A stretch of 64,000 bases of DNA from Streptomyces decoyicus (GCF_019880305.1 NZ_CP082301.1:8184001-8248000), one strand, 5' to 3'; counted from the stretch's first letter, positions 1-8,881 are shown. Numbers and translations: made by a program. Notes: generated by a model not told the origin, from the sequence alone.

Positions 1-2
1 CC

Positions 3-482
3 TGGCAGTACGCCCTCGTCTTCGCAGTGCCCTGCCTCGGTGGCTTGCTCGGCTCACGGCTGGCCCGCCGACTGGTCGCGCGCTTCGGGCAGCACCAGGT
101 CATGCTCACCGTCGGGGCGCTGCGCGCGTGCTGGCTGCTCGGGTTGGCCTTCATCCGCCCCGGCACTGCCGGGCTCGTGCTCGTGATGACCGTCGAGCTT
201 GGACTGATCACGTGCATGGGCGTGTTCAACCCGGTGTTCAGCACCTACCGACTCGACCTGACAGAGTCGGACCGCGTCACCCGCACTCTGTCCGCCTGGT
301 CGGTCACCAGCAAAGCCATCACCGCGGCCATGACCGGACTATGGGGCCTGCTGGCCGGCATCACCGGCCCCCGCACCGCGATCGCGATCGCCGGTCTTCT
401 CCTCCTGGCAACCCCGCTCCTGCTTCCCCGACGCGACCACGCGCCGCAACACGGGCGAGAACTGGCCCCGGGCCGCACATGA
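3..482 (+). CDS. MFS transporter, C-terminal part (5' end outside window)
   Basis: The frame is open from the left edge (a tryptophan codon at position 3) and ends at a TGA overlapping the last bases. About 159 residues are visible. They hold at least four hydrophobic stretches separated by short basic loops (a cytoplasmic loop with GSRLARRLVARFG, then helices), ending in a charged tail. This is the layout of the C-terminal half of a 12-helix major facilitator in the inner membrane. The RLARR-type loop resembles the repeated MFS motif between helices 8 and 9. The substrate cannot be told. An internal GTG at 27 is not the real start, because the reading frame and hydrophobic pattern continue upstream. 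Confidence 0.75.
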   Translation, partial: WQYALVFAVPCLGGLLGSRLARRLVARFGQHQVMLTVGALRACWLLGLAFIRPGTAGLVLVMTVELGLITCMGVFNPVFSTYRLDLTESDRVTRTLSAWSVTSKAITAAMTGLWGLLAGITGPRTAIAIAGLLLLATPLLLPRRDHAPQHGRELAPGRT

Positions 483-606
483 CACACCGCAGCGCGTGAC
501 GGTCCTCCTGGCCATCGTCACCTGTGACCGAGCGCCGTGGTCGGCGGGTTTCGCCCACCACGGCGCTCGCCCCACCCCTCGCTCAGCGAGGCGGCGGCGT
601 TGGTGG

Positions 607-807
607 TCAGGCAGGCCCGGATGCGCTGCGATGGTCAACCATGCAGTCCGGTCCCGGGCTCATGATGGTCTCGTGGCCATTTTCCGCCCTCACCCGGAAG
701 GGCGGCGTCCCGTTCGGGCCGAGCACCTCGACGATCTCAACGACTCGATCGTGCTTGCCCACGACCCGACCATGCATCACGAGGCGGTCCCCTTTGGAGG
801 CGTGCAT
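607..807 (-). CDS. DUF1918 domain protein
   Basis: A 66-residue protein starting MHASKGDRLVMHGRVVGKHD and rich in glycine and basic residues, with the motif GPNGTPPFRVR in the middle. This matches the small DUF1918 family common in actinomycetes, whose members are about 60 residues and adopt a small beta-barrel; the role is unknown. The start at 807 is chosen over an upstream in-frame codon at 891 because AGGAAGGGA lies a few bases before the ATG and the domain begins there. It is monocistronic and lies between the MFS fragment and a decayed gene. Confidence 0.75.
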   Translation of the reverse strand: MHASKGDRLVMHGRVVGKHDRVVEIVEVLGPNGTPPFRVRAENGHETIMSPGPDCMVDHRSASGPA

Positions 808-1032
808 CGTTGCGTCCCTTCCTGCCGTTTGCGACACCGCTGAACCTTCCGGCGTCACCCGATGTCGCAGAGCGTAATGGTTCGCGTACACAATGGAGGT
901 GCCACTCGCGGTCGACGGTCACCCCCGGCTCGGTCGGCGCACCCCACGGCGCCAAGTTCTGGGCAGGCAGCCCGTTCGTCCGCCGCCTCAGGCTCGCGCC
1001 TCGGTCCCGCGCCGGCACCCCCCCGCGGATTG

Positions 1033-1275
1033 CCGGAAATCGACGCCTACCACCAGGTGTCGATCGTGACCGGATCGAAGCTGGCCTTCATCGCCGAGGC
1101 AGGTCGCCCGGGATGCCGAGGGGGCCGCCGTCGGCGAAGGTGACCTCGCCGCTCAGGTCGAGCAGTGCTACCTCAACATCGGCACCGCACTGGCCGAAGT
1201 CGGAGGCTGCTTCGACGGCATGGCGAAAATTACCGTCCACGTCGTCGACTGGACCCCCGGCAAGATGCCCCTGTT
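1033..1275 (+). pseudogene. RidA/YjgF-family remnant, frameshifted
   Basis: Two frames together read like a RidA-family protein (Rid proteins hydrolyse reactive enamine/imine intermediates). One frame gives AYHQVSIVTGSKLAFIAEAG up to about 1107. The next frame then gives QVARDAEGAAVGEGDLAAQV and later VGGCFDGMAKITVHVVDWTP. In intact members the two parts are continuous (IAGQVA). After about position 1275 the expected C-terminal RidA sequence is replaced by unrelated sequence, so the gene is both frameshifted and truncated. No good start or ribosome-binding site remains. Confidence 0.6.
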
Positions 1276-1475
1276 CCTGGGATCACCGACTGAACAGGTG
1301 CTCTGCGCCCAGCACTTGCACGTCACCTGGGGCCCTCGAACGGTGCCGGGCCTGCGGGGGCTCCGCCCTGGCCGAGACGCGGGACAGCACAGCCAACGGC
1401 AGATATATGCGTTGACGGGTGAGGCTCCGGACCGTTTCATCAAAGCCGGTTGTTCACTCCGTCAGGAAGGTGCCC

Positions 1476-2375
1476 ATGGGCACTCGCAAGATGCATGCCG
1501 ACGAGGCGCATATCGACACGTCGTCGGTGCGCGCGCTGCTCGGCGCGCAGTTCCCGCACTGGGCGGAACTTCCCCTCGCCCGGGTCGAGTCCGCCGGCAC
1601 CTCCAACGCCATGTTCCGGCTCGGCGAGGATCTGGTCGCGCGCTTCCCCCGCATCGCCGGAGCCGTCGGCGACGTGGCGAAGGAGCACCAGTGGCTGTCC
1701 CGGCTCGCCCCGCACCTTCCGGTCGCCATCCCCGTACCGCTCGGCAAGGGAGCGCCGGGGGAGAGCTATCCCTGGCCCTGGTCCGTCTACCGCTGGATCC
1801 ACGGCGAGACCCCGACCGCCGGGCGCACCGCCGAACCCCGCCTGCTCGCCAGGGATCTGGCGGAGTTCATCGCCGCACTTCACCGGGTCGACCCCACGGA
1901 CGGGCCCCCGTCCTATCGCAGCGAAGCGTTGGCGGCACGAGACGCGGGGACACGCGCCGCGATCGGGAGAGTGCGCGACATCGTCGACGCCGACGCCGCT
2001 ACCGCCGCCTGGGAGGCGGCCCTGACGGCCCCGGCATGGCCCGGCCCGCCCGTCTGGATCCACGCGGATCTGCAACCCGGCAATCTGCTGACCGTCCGTG
2101 GACGCCTCAGCGCCGTCATCGACTTCGGCTGCCTGGGCCTGGGGGACCCCGCCGTAGACCTGATCGCGGCGTGGTACCTGCTGCCGGCGGACGCGCGCGG
2201 GATCCTCCGCGCGGTCGCTAAGGCCGATGACGCGAGCTGGGCACGGGGGCGCGGTTGGGCGTTGTCGATCGCGCTCGATGAACTCTGGTACTACCGGGAT
2301 ACGAACCCGGTCATGGCGGGCATCGCGCGGTACGTCATCGACCAAGTCCTCACCGATCACCAGCACGCCGGGTGA
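1476..2375 (+). CDS. Aminoglycoside phosphotransferase-family kinase
   Basis: A 299-residue cytoplasmic protein with the APH/choline kinase fold. The catalytic loop WIHADLQPGNLL (His-x-Asp-x4-Asn, around residue 190) and the metal-binding VIDFG followed by GDPAVDL are intact. The start at 1476 (MGTRKMHADE) is chosen because AGGAAGG precedes it; an upstream in-frame codon at 1419 has no such signal. It probably transfers phosphate from a nucleotide to a small hydroxylated substrate. Many chromosomal Streptomyces members of this family have unknown substrates, so antibiotic resistance is possible but unproven. The gene appears monocistronic. Confidence 0.85.
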   Translation: MGTRKMHADEAHIDTSSVRALLGAQFPHWAELPLARVESAGTSNAMFRLGEDLVARFPRIAGAVGDVAKEHQWLSRLAPHLPVAIPVPLGKGAPGESYPWPWSVYRWIHGETPTAGRTAEPRLLARDLAEFIAALHRVDPTDGPPSYRSEALAARDAGTRAAIGRVRDIVDADAATAAWEAALTAPAWPGPPVWIHADLQPGNLLTVRGRLSAVIDFGCLGLGDPAVDLIAAWYLLPADARGILRAVAKADDASWARGRGWALSIALDELWYYRDTNPVMAGIARYVIDQVLTDHQHAG

Positions 2376-2495
2376 GTCGGTCAGCCGCGCTCCACTTGGG
2401 GCAGCGTCATCATCCGGGCCTTGATCAACCCGGCCGATGCCATCGCCACCTCCCACCCCTCTTGTCGCCCCACCCCTCTCGTTCAACTCGAAAGG

Positions 2496-2510
2496 TACCC
2501 CCAGCGGGTA
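2496..2510. promoter_or_regulatory. CsoR-type copper operator candidate
   Basis: TACCC-CCAGC-GGGTA is a perfect 5+5 inverted repeat with a 5-base spacer. It sits about 75 bases before the DUF4396 start. This is the same architecture as the CsoR operators described for copper-responsive genes in other bacteria (TACCC-N5-GGGTA). It lies inside a longer possible N-terminal extension of the downstream ORF, which argues that the true start is downstream. Confidence 0.55.
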
Positions 2511-2571
2511 TAGGTTTTTGGGCGTGGGTCGCAGGAACGGACCACACTGGACGGGAAGGGGGATGACGGTC

Positions 2572-3093
2572 ATGGACCACGCCGCACATCACACGCGCAC
2601 CGCTCACGACCGTGCCGCGCACGAGACACCCGCCGACCAGGGCGGGCGCCGGCCGGGCGGAGCGACCTGGGGAGCCGCCGCGAAGGCGACACTGCACTGC
2701 CTGACCGGGTGCGCCATCGGCGAGGTCCTCGGCATGGTCATCGGCACCGCCCTGATGTGGGGCAACGTGGCGACCATGATCCTGGCGATCGCCCTGGCCT
2801 TCGTCTTCGGCTACTCCTTCACCCTGTTCGCGGTGCGCACGGCCGGCCTGGACTTCAAGGCCGCCGTCAAGGTGGCGCTGGCAGCCGACACCGTCTCCAT
2901 CGTGGTGATGGAGCTCGTCGACAACGGCATCATCGCCCTGGTCCCCGGCGCCATGGACGCGCACCTTTCCGACACCCTGTTCTGGACGTCGCTGTTGGGC
3001 GGGTTCGCCATCGCCTTTCTGCTCACCACCCCGGTCAACAAGTGGATGATCGGCCGCGGCATGGGGCACGCCGTCGTTCACGCATACCACTGA
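2572..3093 (+). CDS. DUF4396 membrane protein, possibly copper-regulated
   Basis: About 173 residues. A His-rich N-terminus (MDHAAHHTRTAHD) is followed by four or five hydrophobic helices, including GCAIGEVLGMVIGTALMWGN, and a C-terminus ending HAVVHAYH. The LHCLTGCAIGEVLGM segment is typical of DUF4396 inner-membrane proteins, which are often found near metal or copper genes. ATG 2572 has AAGGGGG at good spacing; ATG 2563 directly abuts it. The CsoR-like operator upstream and the histidine-rich ends suggest a part in metal handling, which is inferred. Confidence 0.75.
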   Translation: MDHAAHHTRTAHDRAAHETPADQGGRRPGGATWGAAAKATLHCLTGCAIGEVLGMVIGTALMWGNVATMILAIALAFVFGYSFTLFAVRTAGLDFKAAVKVALAADTVSIVVMELVDNGIIALVPGAMDAHLSDTLFWTSLLGGFAIAFLLTTPVNKWMIGRGMGHAVVHAYH

Positions 3094-3407
3094 CCGAGAC
3101 GAGACCGTCGGCCGAAAGCGGGCGGTGGCCCTGTGCAGGTCGCCGGGCGCGGGCGCGGCAGGTATCGCAGTGGCCTGAGCAGTGTTGGCGGATCTCTCCG
3201 TGGGTCCTCCACTAGCGCACTGTTTTTCGGTTTTGGCTGCACCGGCCGTTGAGCGGGGAGCGCGGACGTGGGGGTGCCCTGGCCGCCGTCCGGGGCGGTC
3301 ACCTCGGCGTGCCGGCGGCAAGAAGGGCAGCCCTCGACAGGTCACGCCCAAGTGCACCCTGACACGCTTCCAGGCAATTTATGAAAGCTGGGTTGAAGAT
3401 CTGAACT
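3094..3407. other. Intergenic, nothing recognised
   Basis: About 310 bases between DUF4396 and the MarR gene. I see no convincing reading frame, hairpin or repeat apart from the palindrome at the very end. Confidence 0.4.
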
Positions 3408-3866
3408 GTGAAAGCTAGCTTTCCCATCATGGTGGACGCACTGAACGTGAACGCGGTTGGCTCGGCGCTTCAGGCGAGTCTCGGTCTGTTCGTACGACGG
3501 CTTCGCCAGCCGGTCCAGGGCGAGCTCACGCTTCCTGAGGTGTCGGTCCTCTCGCGCCTGGAGCGGGCCGGGTCGGCCACGACGAGCGATCTGGCCAGGG
3601 CCGAGCAGATCACGCCGCAGGCAATGGGGATGACGCTCGCCGGGCTCGAAGGGCGCGGCTTGGTGGAACGCCGACCCGATCCCGCTGACGGTCGGCGGGT
3701 GGTCATGTCGATGACCAGGGACGGGCAGCGGGCGCTGCGGGACAGGCGCAGCGCCCGGGCCGAGCAGCTGGCGGAGGCCCTCGCTGCCGGCGGGTTCACC
3801 CGCGCCGAGCTGGAGACCCTGATGGCGGCGGCGCCGCTGATCGAACGGCTTGGCGAGAGCCTGTGA
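3408..3866 (+). CDS. MarR-family regulator of the adjacent exporter
   Basis: 152 residues with the MarR winged-helix layout: an N-terminal dimer helix, a recognition region (TTSDLARAEQITPQAMGMTL, about residues 57-77), and the wing GLVERRPDPADGRRVVMSMT, with the conserved D-x-R-R. GTG 3408 has GAAGAT in front; ATG 3429 is an alternative lacking a ribosome-binding site. Its stop overlaps the start of the MFS gene (TGATG), so the two are translationally coupled. Such pairs commonly repress the exporter until a toxic ligand is bound. Confidence 0.85.
   Translation: MKASFPIMVDALNVNAVGSALQASLGLFVRRLRQPVQGELTLPEVSVLSRLERAGSATTSDLARAEQITPQAMGMTLAGLEGRGLVERRPDPADGRRVVMSMTRDGQRALRDRRSARAEQLAEALAAGGFTRAELETLMAAAPLIERLGESL
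3410..3423. promoter_or_regulatory. Palindrome at marR start, likely autoregulatory operator
   Basis: GAAAGCTAGCTTTC is a perfect 14-bp palindrome. A further copy of the half-site TGAAAGCT lies at 3382-3389. MarR proteins usually bind such palindromes in their own promoter. It overlaps the first codons if the GTG at 3408 is the start. Confidence 0.5.
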
Positions 3867-5413
3867 TGCCCACGCCGCCCGGCACTTCGCGCACCACGCA
3901 CGCGTTCTCCTGGCGGTTCGTGACGCCGCTGCTCACCGGCTCGGCGATCAACGCGATCAACAGCTCGCTCATCGCGACCGCGCTGGTGCCGATCGCGGCT
4001 GCCGTCCATGTCTCGGTGGGGCGGACCGCGGTGCTGGTGTCGGCGCTGTACCTGGCCAGTGCGGTTGCCCAGCCGATGGGCGGGAAGCTGGCGGAGGAGT
4101 TCGGGCCGCGCCGGGTGTTCCTGGTCGGCGTCCTGATCGTCCTGGCAGGCGGGACCGTGGGCGGGGTGGGGCAGAACCTGACCGGCCTGGTCGTGGCCCG
4201 GGTGCTGATCGGGGTGGGCAGCTCCGCCGTCTACCCTTCGGCGATGCTGCTCATCCGCCGCCGGGCAGCGGCCGCCGGGTTGGACGCGCCGCCGGGGGGC
4301 GTGCTCGGGAGTTTGATGATCGCCGGTGCGGCCACGTCCGCCCTCGGCCTTCCGCTCGGCGGCGTGCTGGTGGACGCCTGGGGGTGGCGGACCACGTTCT
4401 TCATCAACCTCCCCTTCGCGCTACTGGCCCTGGCCATGGCCCTCTTCTGGATTCCTTCCGACCTCCCGGTCGAGGGGCCGCGAACGTTTCGGGAGGTCGC
4501 GGCGCGCCTCGACGTGGCGGGCATCGTCGGCTTCGGCGGGGCGATGGCAGCCCTGTTGGTGTTCCTGATGGGACTGCCGCACCCCGACTGGATCGCGCTC
4601 GGCCTGGCCGTCCTGGCCGGTACGGGGCTCGTGTGGTGGGAGCTGCGGGCGAGCCGCCCGTTCTTCGACGTACGCCTGCTGGGCACGAACCTGGCGCTCA
4701 CCCGCACGTATCTGCGCTTCGCCCTGGCGGGGCTGTGTGTCTATACCGTCCTCTATGGCCTCACCCAGTGGCTCCAGGCCGGTCGGGGCATGTCCTCCGA
4801 GAAGGCCGGGTTGCTCCTGCTGCCCATGAGCGCGCTCTCCGCCCTGCTCGTCCGGCCGATCTCACAACGGAATCTCGTCCGCATGCCGCTTGTCGTCGCG
4901 GCCGTGTCCTGTCTGGCCGCTTCTGCCGGGGTGCTGGCGCTCACCACGAGCACCCCGATCGCCTGGATCGTGGTCATCACCCTGGTCTTCGGCATCACCC
5001 TGGGCACGACCATCAGCGCCAACCAGACGGCCCTGTACACCCAGGTTGCAGCCGATCAGATCGGTACTGCTGCGGGGCTGTTCCGGACTTTCGGCTTCCT
5101 CGGCTCGATCGCTTCGTCCGCGCTGATCTCCATCGTGTTCCACACTCAGGTCAACGATCATCGCCTGCACGTGATTGCCCTGATCATGGTCATCGTCAGC
5201 GTCCTGGGACTGCTCATCGTGGTCACGGACGGCAGGATCATGACCCAGGCTCCGGTGCGACGAGACGACCCGCCGGCCGGGCAACCACGTCGTCCCGACC
5301 ACGACGGAGAGATGCCCGCCGGTTCGGACCGTGACACCGACCCTCGACGCGCCGGGACCGGCACTCAGATCTCCGGCAGCCGGCAACAACCAGGCGGGGG
5401 TGAGAGTCTGTGA
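3866..5413 (+). CDS. MFS drug exporter, DHA2 (14-helix) type
   Basis: About 515 residues with around 14 hydrophobic segments. Motif A-like GGKLAEEFGPRRVF (about residues 73-87) is present, as is the antiporter motif C-like GLPLGGVLVDAWGWRTTFF (about residue 160). The last 45 residues are a polar tail. It is an inner-membrane proton-driven multidrug exporter of the kind controlled by MarR or TetR regulators. It overlaps the marR gene upstream by the TGATG junction, so the two form an operon. Confidence 0.85.
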   Translation: MPTPPGTSRTTHAFSWRFVTPLLTGSAINAINSSLIATALVPIAAAVHVSVGRTAVLVSALYLASAVAQPMGGKLAEEFGPRRVFLVGVLIVLAGGTVGGVGQNLTGLVVARVLIGVGSSAVYPSAMLLIRRRAAAAGLDAPPGGVLGSLMIAGAATSALGLPLGGVLVDAWGWRTTFFINLPFALLALAMALFWIPSDLPVEGPRTFREVAARLDVAGIVGFGGAMAALLVFLMGLPHPDWIALGLAVLAGTGLVWWELRASRPFFDVRLLGTNLALTRTYLRFALAGLCVYTVLYGLTQWLQAGRGMSSEKAGLLLLPMSALSALLVRPISQRNLVRMPLVVAAVSCLAASAGVLALTTSTPIAWIVVITLVFGITLGTTISANQTALYTQVAADQIGTAAGLFRTFGFLGSIASSALISIVFHTQVNDHRLHVIALIMVIVSVLGLLIVVTDGRIMTQAPVRRDDPPAGQPRRPDHDGEMPAGSDRDTDPRRAGTGTQISGSRQQPGGGESL

Positions 5414-5635
5414 CCGTCGGCCCAACTGCCAGGCTGTGACAAGGTGTTCACGTGACCGCAGCCGCAGCCGGACGGGGTGGCTGGGGAGGGGCCGAGCTGC
5501 CGGGTGGCGCCGAAGGTCCGCCCGGCTGAGGACGGCCTCCCGCCCCTGCGCGCCGCCGAAGTCGACGAGGACGAGGAGGAGTGATGACCGGCGCAGGCCC
5601 GCGTCAGCCCAGCAGGCAGAGACCGCGATGACAGG

Positions 5636-6463
5636 TCAGGCGGCATGGGTTCGTGTCGCGGTGACCACGAGGGTGGTGTAGCTCATGGTGAAGCTGCCTC
5701 CGAACGCGTCGATGGCGGCGCCGATGCCCGCCAGCGCCTCCGCCAGCTCGGCCGGAGGGACCTGGGCGCGGAGGCCGGTAGTGGGCAGCTGGTCCAGCCA
5801 CTCGTCCCGGGTGTAGGGCCGCTCCCAGTCGAATCGCCACTCCTCCGGCTCGCCGAACGCGCCCACCTCCCGGATGCCGTCGGCTGCCCTGGTGCACAAC
5901 ACCGAGTACCCGTCCGAAGCGGTCGTCGATTGTCGGGAAGCAAGCGCGTCGGGCAGCACCCGGCGGTAGACCTCGGAGAACGCTTCGGCCACGTCGGGCG
6001 GCGGTTGGCCCGCGTTCCAGAACACCGCAAGCCGGCCACCGGGCCGCAGCGCCTCGGCCGCCTTTGCCGCGCCCGCGACCGGGTCCACCCAGTGCCAGGC
6101 CTGCCCGGAGACGACGGCATCGAATAGCCGGTCGGCAGGGTTCCAGGCCTCGAACGCCGCCACCTCGACCTGGAGCCCGCGCTCCTTCGACCACTCGGCC
6201 ATCCGCGCGTCGACCTCGACTCCGAGCACCCCGCAGCCGGCCGCCTGGAACTGCCGGGCCGCTATGCCGGTACCGATGCCGACATCCAGGACGTCGGCGG
6301 CCCCGGGGGTTCCGGCCACGATCCGCTCCACCATTGCGTCGGGGTAGCGGGGCCTGGCCCGGTCGTAGCGTTCGGGGTCCGAGCCGAACGACTCCGCCAT
6401 TTGTCGGGCTTGATGGGGTTCGAGTTCGGAGAGGCGTGCTCGCTCCGGAGGTATGGTGGGCAT
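5636..6463 (-). CDS. Class I SAM-dependent methyltransferase
   Basis: 275 residues with the SAM-binding motif I VLDVGIGTGIAARQF (about residue 50), the acidic motif LGVEVD and later FDAVVSGQAWHWVDP, as in UbiE/Ubie-like small-molecule methyltransferases. The longer frame upstream of 6463 merely reads through the opposite TetR gene. ATG 6463 lies at the edge of the operator palindrome and has no clear ribosome-binding site, suggesting a nearly leaderless transcript; ATG 6400 is an alternative. It is divergent from the TetR gene, which probably controls it. The substrate is unknown. Confidence 0.8.
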   Translation of the reverse strand: MPTIPPERARLSELEPHQARQMAESFGSDPERYDRARPRYPDAMVERIVAGTPGAADVLDVGIGTGIAARQFQAAGCGVLGVEVDARMAEWSKERGLQVEVAAFEAWNPADRLFDAVVSGQAWHWVDPVAGAAKAAEALRPGGRLAVFWNAGQPPPDVAEAFSEVYRRVLPDALASRQSTTASDGYSVLCTRAADGIREVGAFGEPEEWRFDWERPYTRDEWLDQLPTTGLRAQVPPAELAEALAGIGAAIDAFGGSFTMSYTTLVVTATRTHAA

Positions 6464-6487
6464 GTGCCCACTATTAGTGGGCACATG
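6461..6487. promoter_or_regulatory. TetR operator between divergent genes
   Basis: Two perfect 12-base arms (CATGTGCCCACT and its complement) flank the spacer ATT. The arm contains the methyltransferase start codon, and the whole site lies about 50 bases before the TetR start, as expected for an operator shutting both promoters. Confidence 0.7.
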
Positions 6488-6535
6488 CCCACTCGTCAAC
6501 CGGGTGGGGCCGAGCAAGGAATGGAGGAATGCACA

Positions 6536-7135
6536 GTGCCGACGGGTGTGGCCATCCACGATGCGCGCGACCAGCTGTTCGACGCCGCGGAGCGCGTCCT
6601 GCTCCGGGACGGGCCGAGCGCGCTGACCAGCCGGGCGGTCACCACCGAGGCAGGCTGCGCCAAGGGAGTCCTGCACCGGCACTTCGCCGACTTCGACGCC
6701 TTCCTCGCCGAGCTCGTGCTCGACCGCATCGCCCAACTCGACGACCAGGGCGCGGCCTTGCGCAAATCCGCCGGGACCGGCACTGTCACCGGCAACCTGG
6801 CCAGCGCGCTGACGGACCTCTTCGGGTCGGTCGCGGTGGCGATCGTCGGCCTCGTCACCTCCCGTGATGGCCTGCGCGCCCGGCTGCGCCAGGCCAGGCC
6901 GACCGGCATCCCGGTCCTGACGGACGCTGCGGCCATGATCGCCTCCTACCTCACCACCGAACGTGAGCTGGGCCGCGTCGCGGCCGATGCCGACGTCGAC
7001 ACCCTCGCTCCCACGCTGATCGGAGCCGGGCACCTGCTGTTCGCCGACCGGACAGGCACCCCGCCGGAGGCTGGAGCCATCCGCAATGTCGTGAGCACGG
7101 TCATCGCCGGCGTCGTGCAAGAACCGCTGCGATGA
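6536..7135 (+). CDS. TetR-family repressor
   Basis: 199 residues. The N-terminal helix-turn-helix (LFDAAERVLLRDGPSALTSR, then EAGCAKGVLHRHFADFDAFL) is canonical TetR; the remainder is a helical ligand/dimer domain. GTG 6536 is chosen because GGAGGA lies seven bases before it; longer in-frame starts run through the operator. It is divergent from the methyltransferase and is likely autoregulated through the 6461-6487 palindrome. Confidence 0.85.
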   Translation: MPTGVAIHDARDQLFDAAERVLLRDGPSALTSRAVTTEAGCAKGVLHRHFADFDAFLAELVLDRIAQLDDQGAALRKSAGTGTVTGNLASALTDLFGSVAVAIVGLVTSRDGLRARLRQARPTGIPVLTDAAAMIASYLTTERELGRVAADADVDTLAPTLIGAGHLLFADRTGTPPEAGAIRNVVSTVIAGVVQEPLR

Positions 7136-7415
7136 ACGGCCGCGGCAAGTCCGGACCCGGGTGATCGGGACCAGCGCGCGGAAGAGCTCCGAGCACCTAC
7201 CCGTACGGGTAGGCACGCCCCACCCACGACGCCGCCCCTGCCCATGACGCTTCGGGGCACCGGCTTTGCGGCCCCGCCCAGGCAGCCGGTCCTCTCACCA
7301 ACTGCACCGCTCCGGGACACCCCGAAAACAGGATCCCCGGCCGGGTTGGAGCAAGTTGCTCCAACTGGGCCCCGCATCGCAGATCTCCTGGTCCATCAAG
7401 TGGGAGCAAAACGCA

Positions 7416-8552
7416 TCACGGCTCCAGCGCCAACTTGCGGCCTTTCTTTGGCTCTCCTGCGAGAACTGTGCCGGTATCACTTCCGGCTTGTCGCCCGTTA
7501 CGCAAGGCGTCGGCCAGGAGGTGTTCGACCTCCTCCCAGTCGCCGGTTTCGCGCAGAGCGGGGTGGAGGGCGATCAGCAACTCCTGGGCCAGATCGGCCG
7601 CGAGGGTCTGGTGGCCGCTGTGGGGATGGAGGGCCGGGCCCCTGATGCCGTGGCGGGCCGCGGTCCACAGGGCCGCTGCCAGCAACTGGTCGTCGTGGCG
7701 GCTGCGGTGTTGATGGGTGGCGGGGCCGTTCAGGGCGGTGTGGACCAGTGCCCGCGACAAGCCGGCTTGGAGTACGGCTCCGTCCACGGTGGGACTGACG
7801 TCGGCGACCCGGATTTCGACGGTGGGCAGGCGACGGGAGGGCCGGGCCAGCCAGTAGGCGTTGGCCCCGGCAGGCAGCACGCCACTCCGGTGGAGGGCGG
7901 CGAGCGTCTCCTCGTAATGGTCGACGGAGGTGAAGTGGGGTGGCATCTGTGTGGTCGGCCAACGGGAGAGGGCGATGGTGCGCCAACTCGCGTAGCCGGT
8001 GTCGATGCCGTTGTGGAAGGCGGAGTTGGCCGACAGCGCGAGCAACGTCGGCAGCCAAGGACGCAGGTGGTTGTTGGCTGTGACCGCTTGGCCCTTGTCC
8101 AGCGTGCCGACATGGACGTGGCAGCCGCAGGTCTCCGTCTCGGCGACCAGATGCCCGTACATCCGCTGCATGCTCTCGTAGTGCTCGGTCGGCGAAACGT
8201 GTCTCGGTGCGGCGGGGGAGGGGCGAACCCCCAGGGCCAGGAGGCGAACGCCTTCCTCCCTGGCCGCTTGGGCGAGACGGTTACGGGCGCCGGTCAGCTG
8301 GCGGCGCACCTGGGCGAGGCTGGTGCAGATGCCGGTGGCGGATTCGGCCATCGACGTGAGCAGTTCGCCGTGCAGGGTGCTGCCGTCGCCCGGGGAGGGC
8401 AGCTTCGCGGCGTGGGCCAGAACGGCGTCGGCGTACGGGACCGGCTGGCCGGTGTCCTCGTGGACGAGCTGGAACTCCTCTTCGACCCCCAACGTCAACG
8501 GGAAGCCACGAGGCGGGGGGTGGGAGGTCGGCAGTCCCGCGTTGCTCGTCAC
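7416..8552 (-). CDS. Carboxylate-amine ligase, GCS2 (YbdK) family
   Basis: 378 residues. The opening TLGVEEEFQLVHEDTG and the internal TCGCHVHVG are signatures of the GCS2 family of ATP-dependent glutamate-cysteine ligase-like enzymes. NAYWLARPS and PTVEIRVADVSPTVD further match the family fold. It is a cytoplasmic enzyme joining a carboxylate to an amine; the actual substrates of the YbdK group are unsettled. GTG start at 8552 with GGGGGAC upstream. It stands alone between the TetR gene and an acetyltransferase. Confidence 0.85.
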   Translation of the reverse strand: MTSNAGLPTSHPPPRGFPLTLGVEEEFQLVHEDTGQPVPYADAVLAHAAKLPSPGDGSTLHGELLTSMAESATGICTSLAQVRRQLTGARNRLAQAAREEGVRLLALGVRPSPAAPRHVSPTEHYESMQRMYGHLVAETETCGCHVHVGTLDKGQAVTANNHLRPWLPTLLALSANSAFHNGIDTGYASWRTIALSRWPTTQMPPHFTSVDHYEETLAALHRSGVLPAGANAYWLARPSRRLPTVEIRVADVSPTVDGAVLQAGLSRALVHTALNGPATHQHRSRHDDQLLAAALWTAARHGIRGPALHPHSGHQTLAADLAQELLIALHPALRETGDWEEVEHLLADALRNGRQAGSDTGTVLAGEPKKGRKLALEP

Positions 8553-8881
8553 CCGACTGTCCCCCTGCCCCTCTGCTCATAGGGGGCCGAAGACGTCAAC
8601 GCACCGTCAGCCCCTCGGCCGGGCACCTCACCGTGCCTGCCCGTCCGCCGCATACCTTGCCGTTGCCCCATGCAGCCCCCAGTCGCCCGCCAGACGGACG
8701 GCTACGATGCGCAGCCTCACGAAGGCATGACGCTACGACGACTGGGTGCCTGCACGGGAGCAGGATTCCGGACGTCACGATCACACATTCCGCCAAACCG
8801 TCATGGCGCGTCGAGGCCAATGCGGACACCTCGAGGAACGCGTCAGCCGGGAGCGGTGCGCGTCGTCACCGGCCGAACCGG
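8553..8881. other. Intergenic, nothing recognised
   Basis: About 330 bases between two minus-strand genes. No convincing frame, hairpin or repeat was seen. Confidence 0.35.

Noticed and set aside
737..1018. 93-residue minus-strand frame before the DUF1918 gene
   Set aside because: It overlaps the DUF1918 gene in another frame and no family or start signal was found, although the stretch NGLPAQNLAPWGAPTEP looks less random.
5636..7216. A 526-residue minus-strand frame
   Set aside because: Its first half is the reverse shadow of the TetR gene; only the part from 6463 encodes the methyltransferase.
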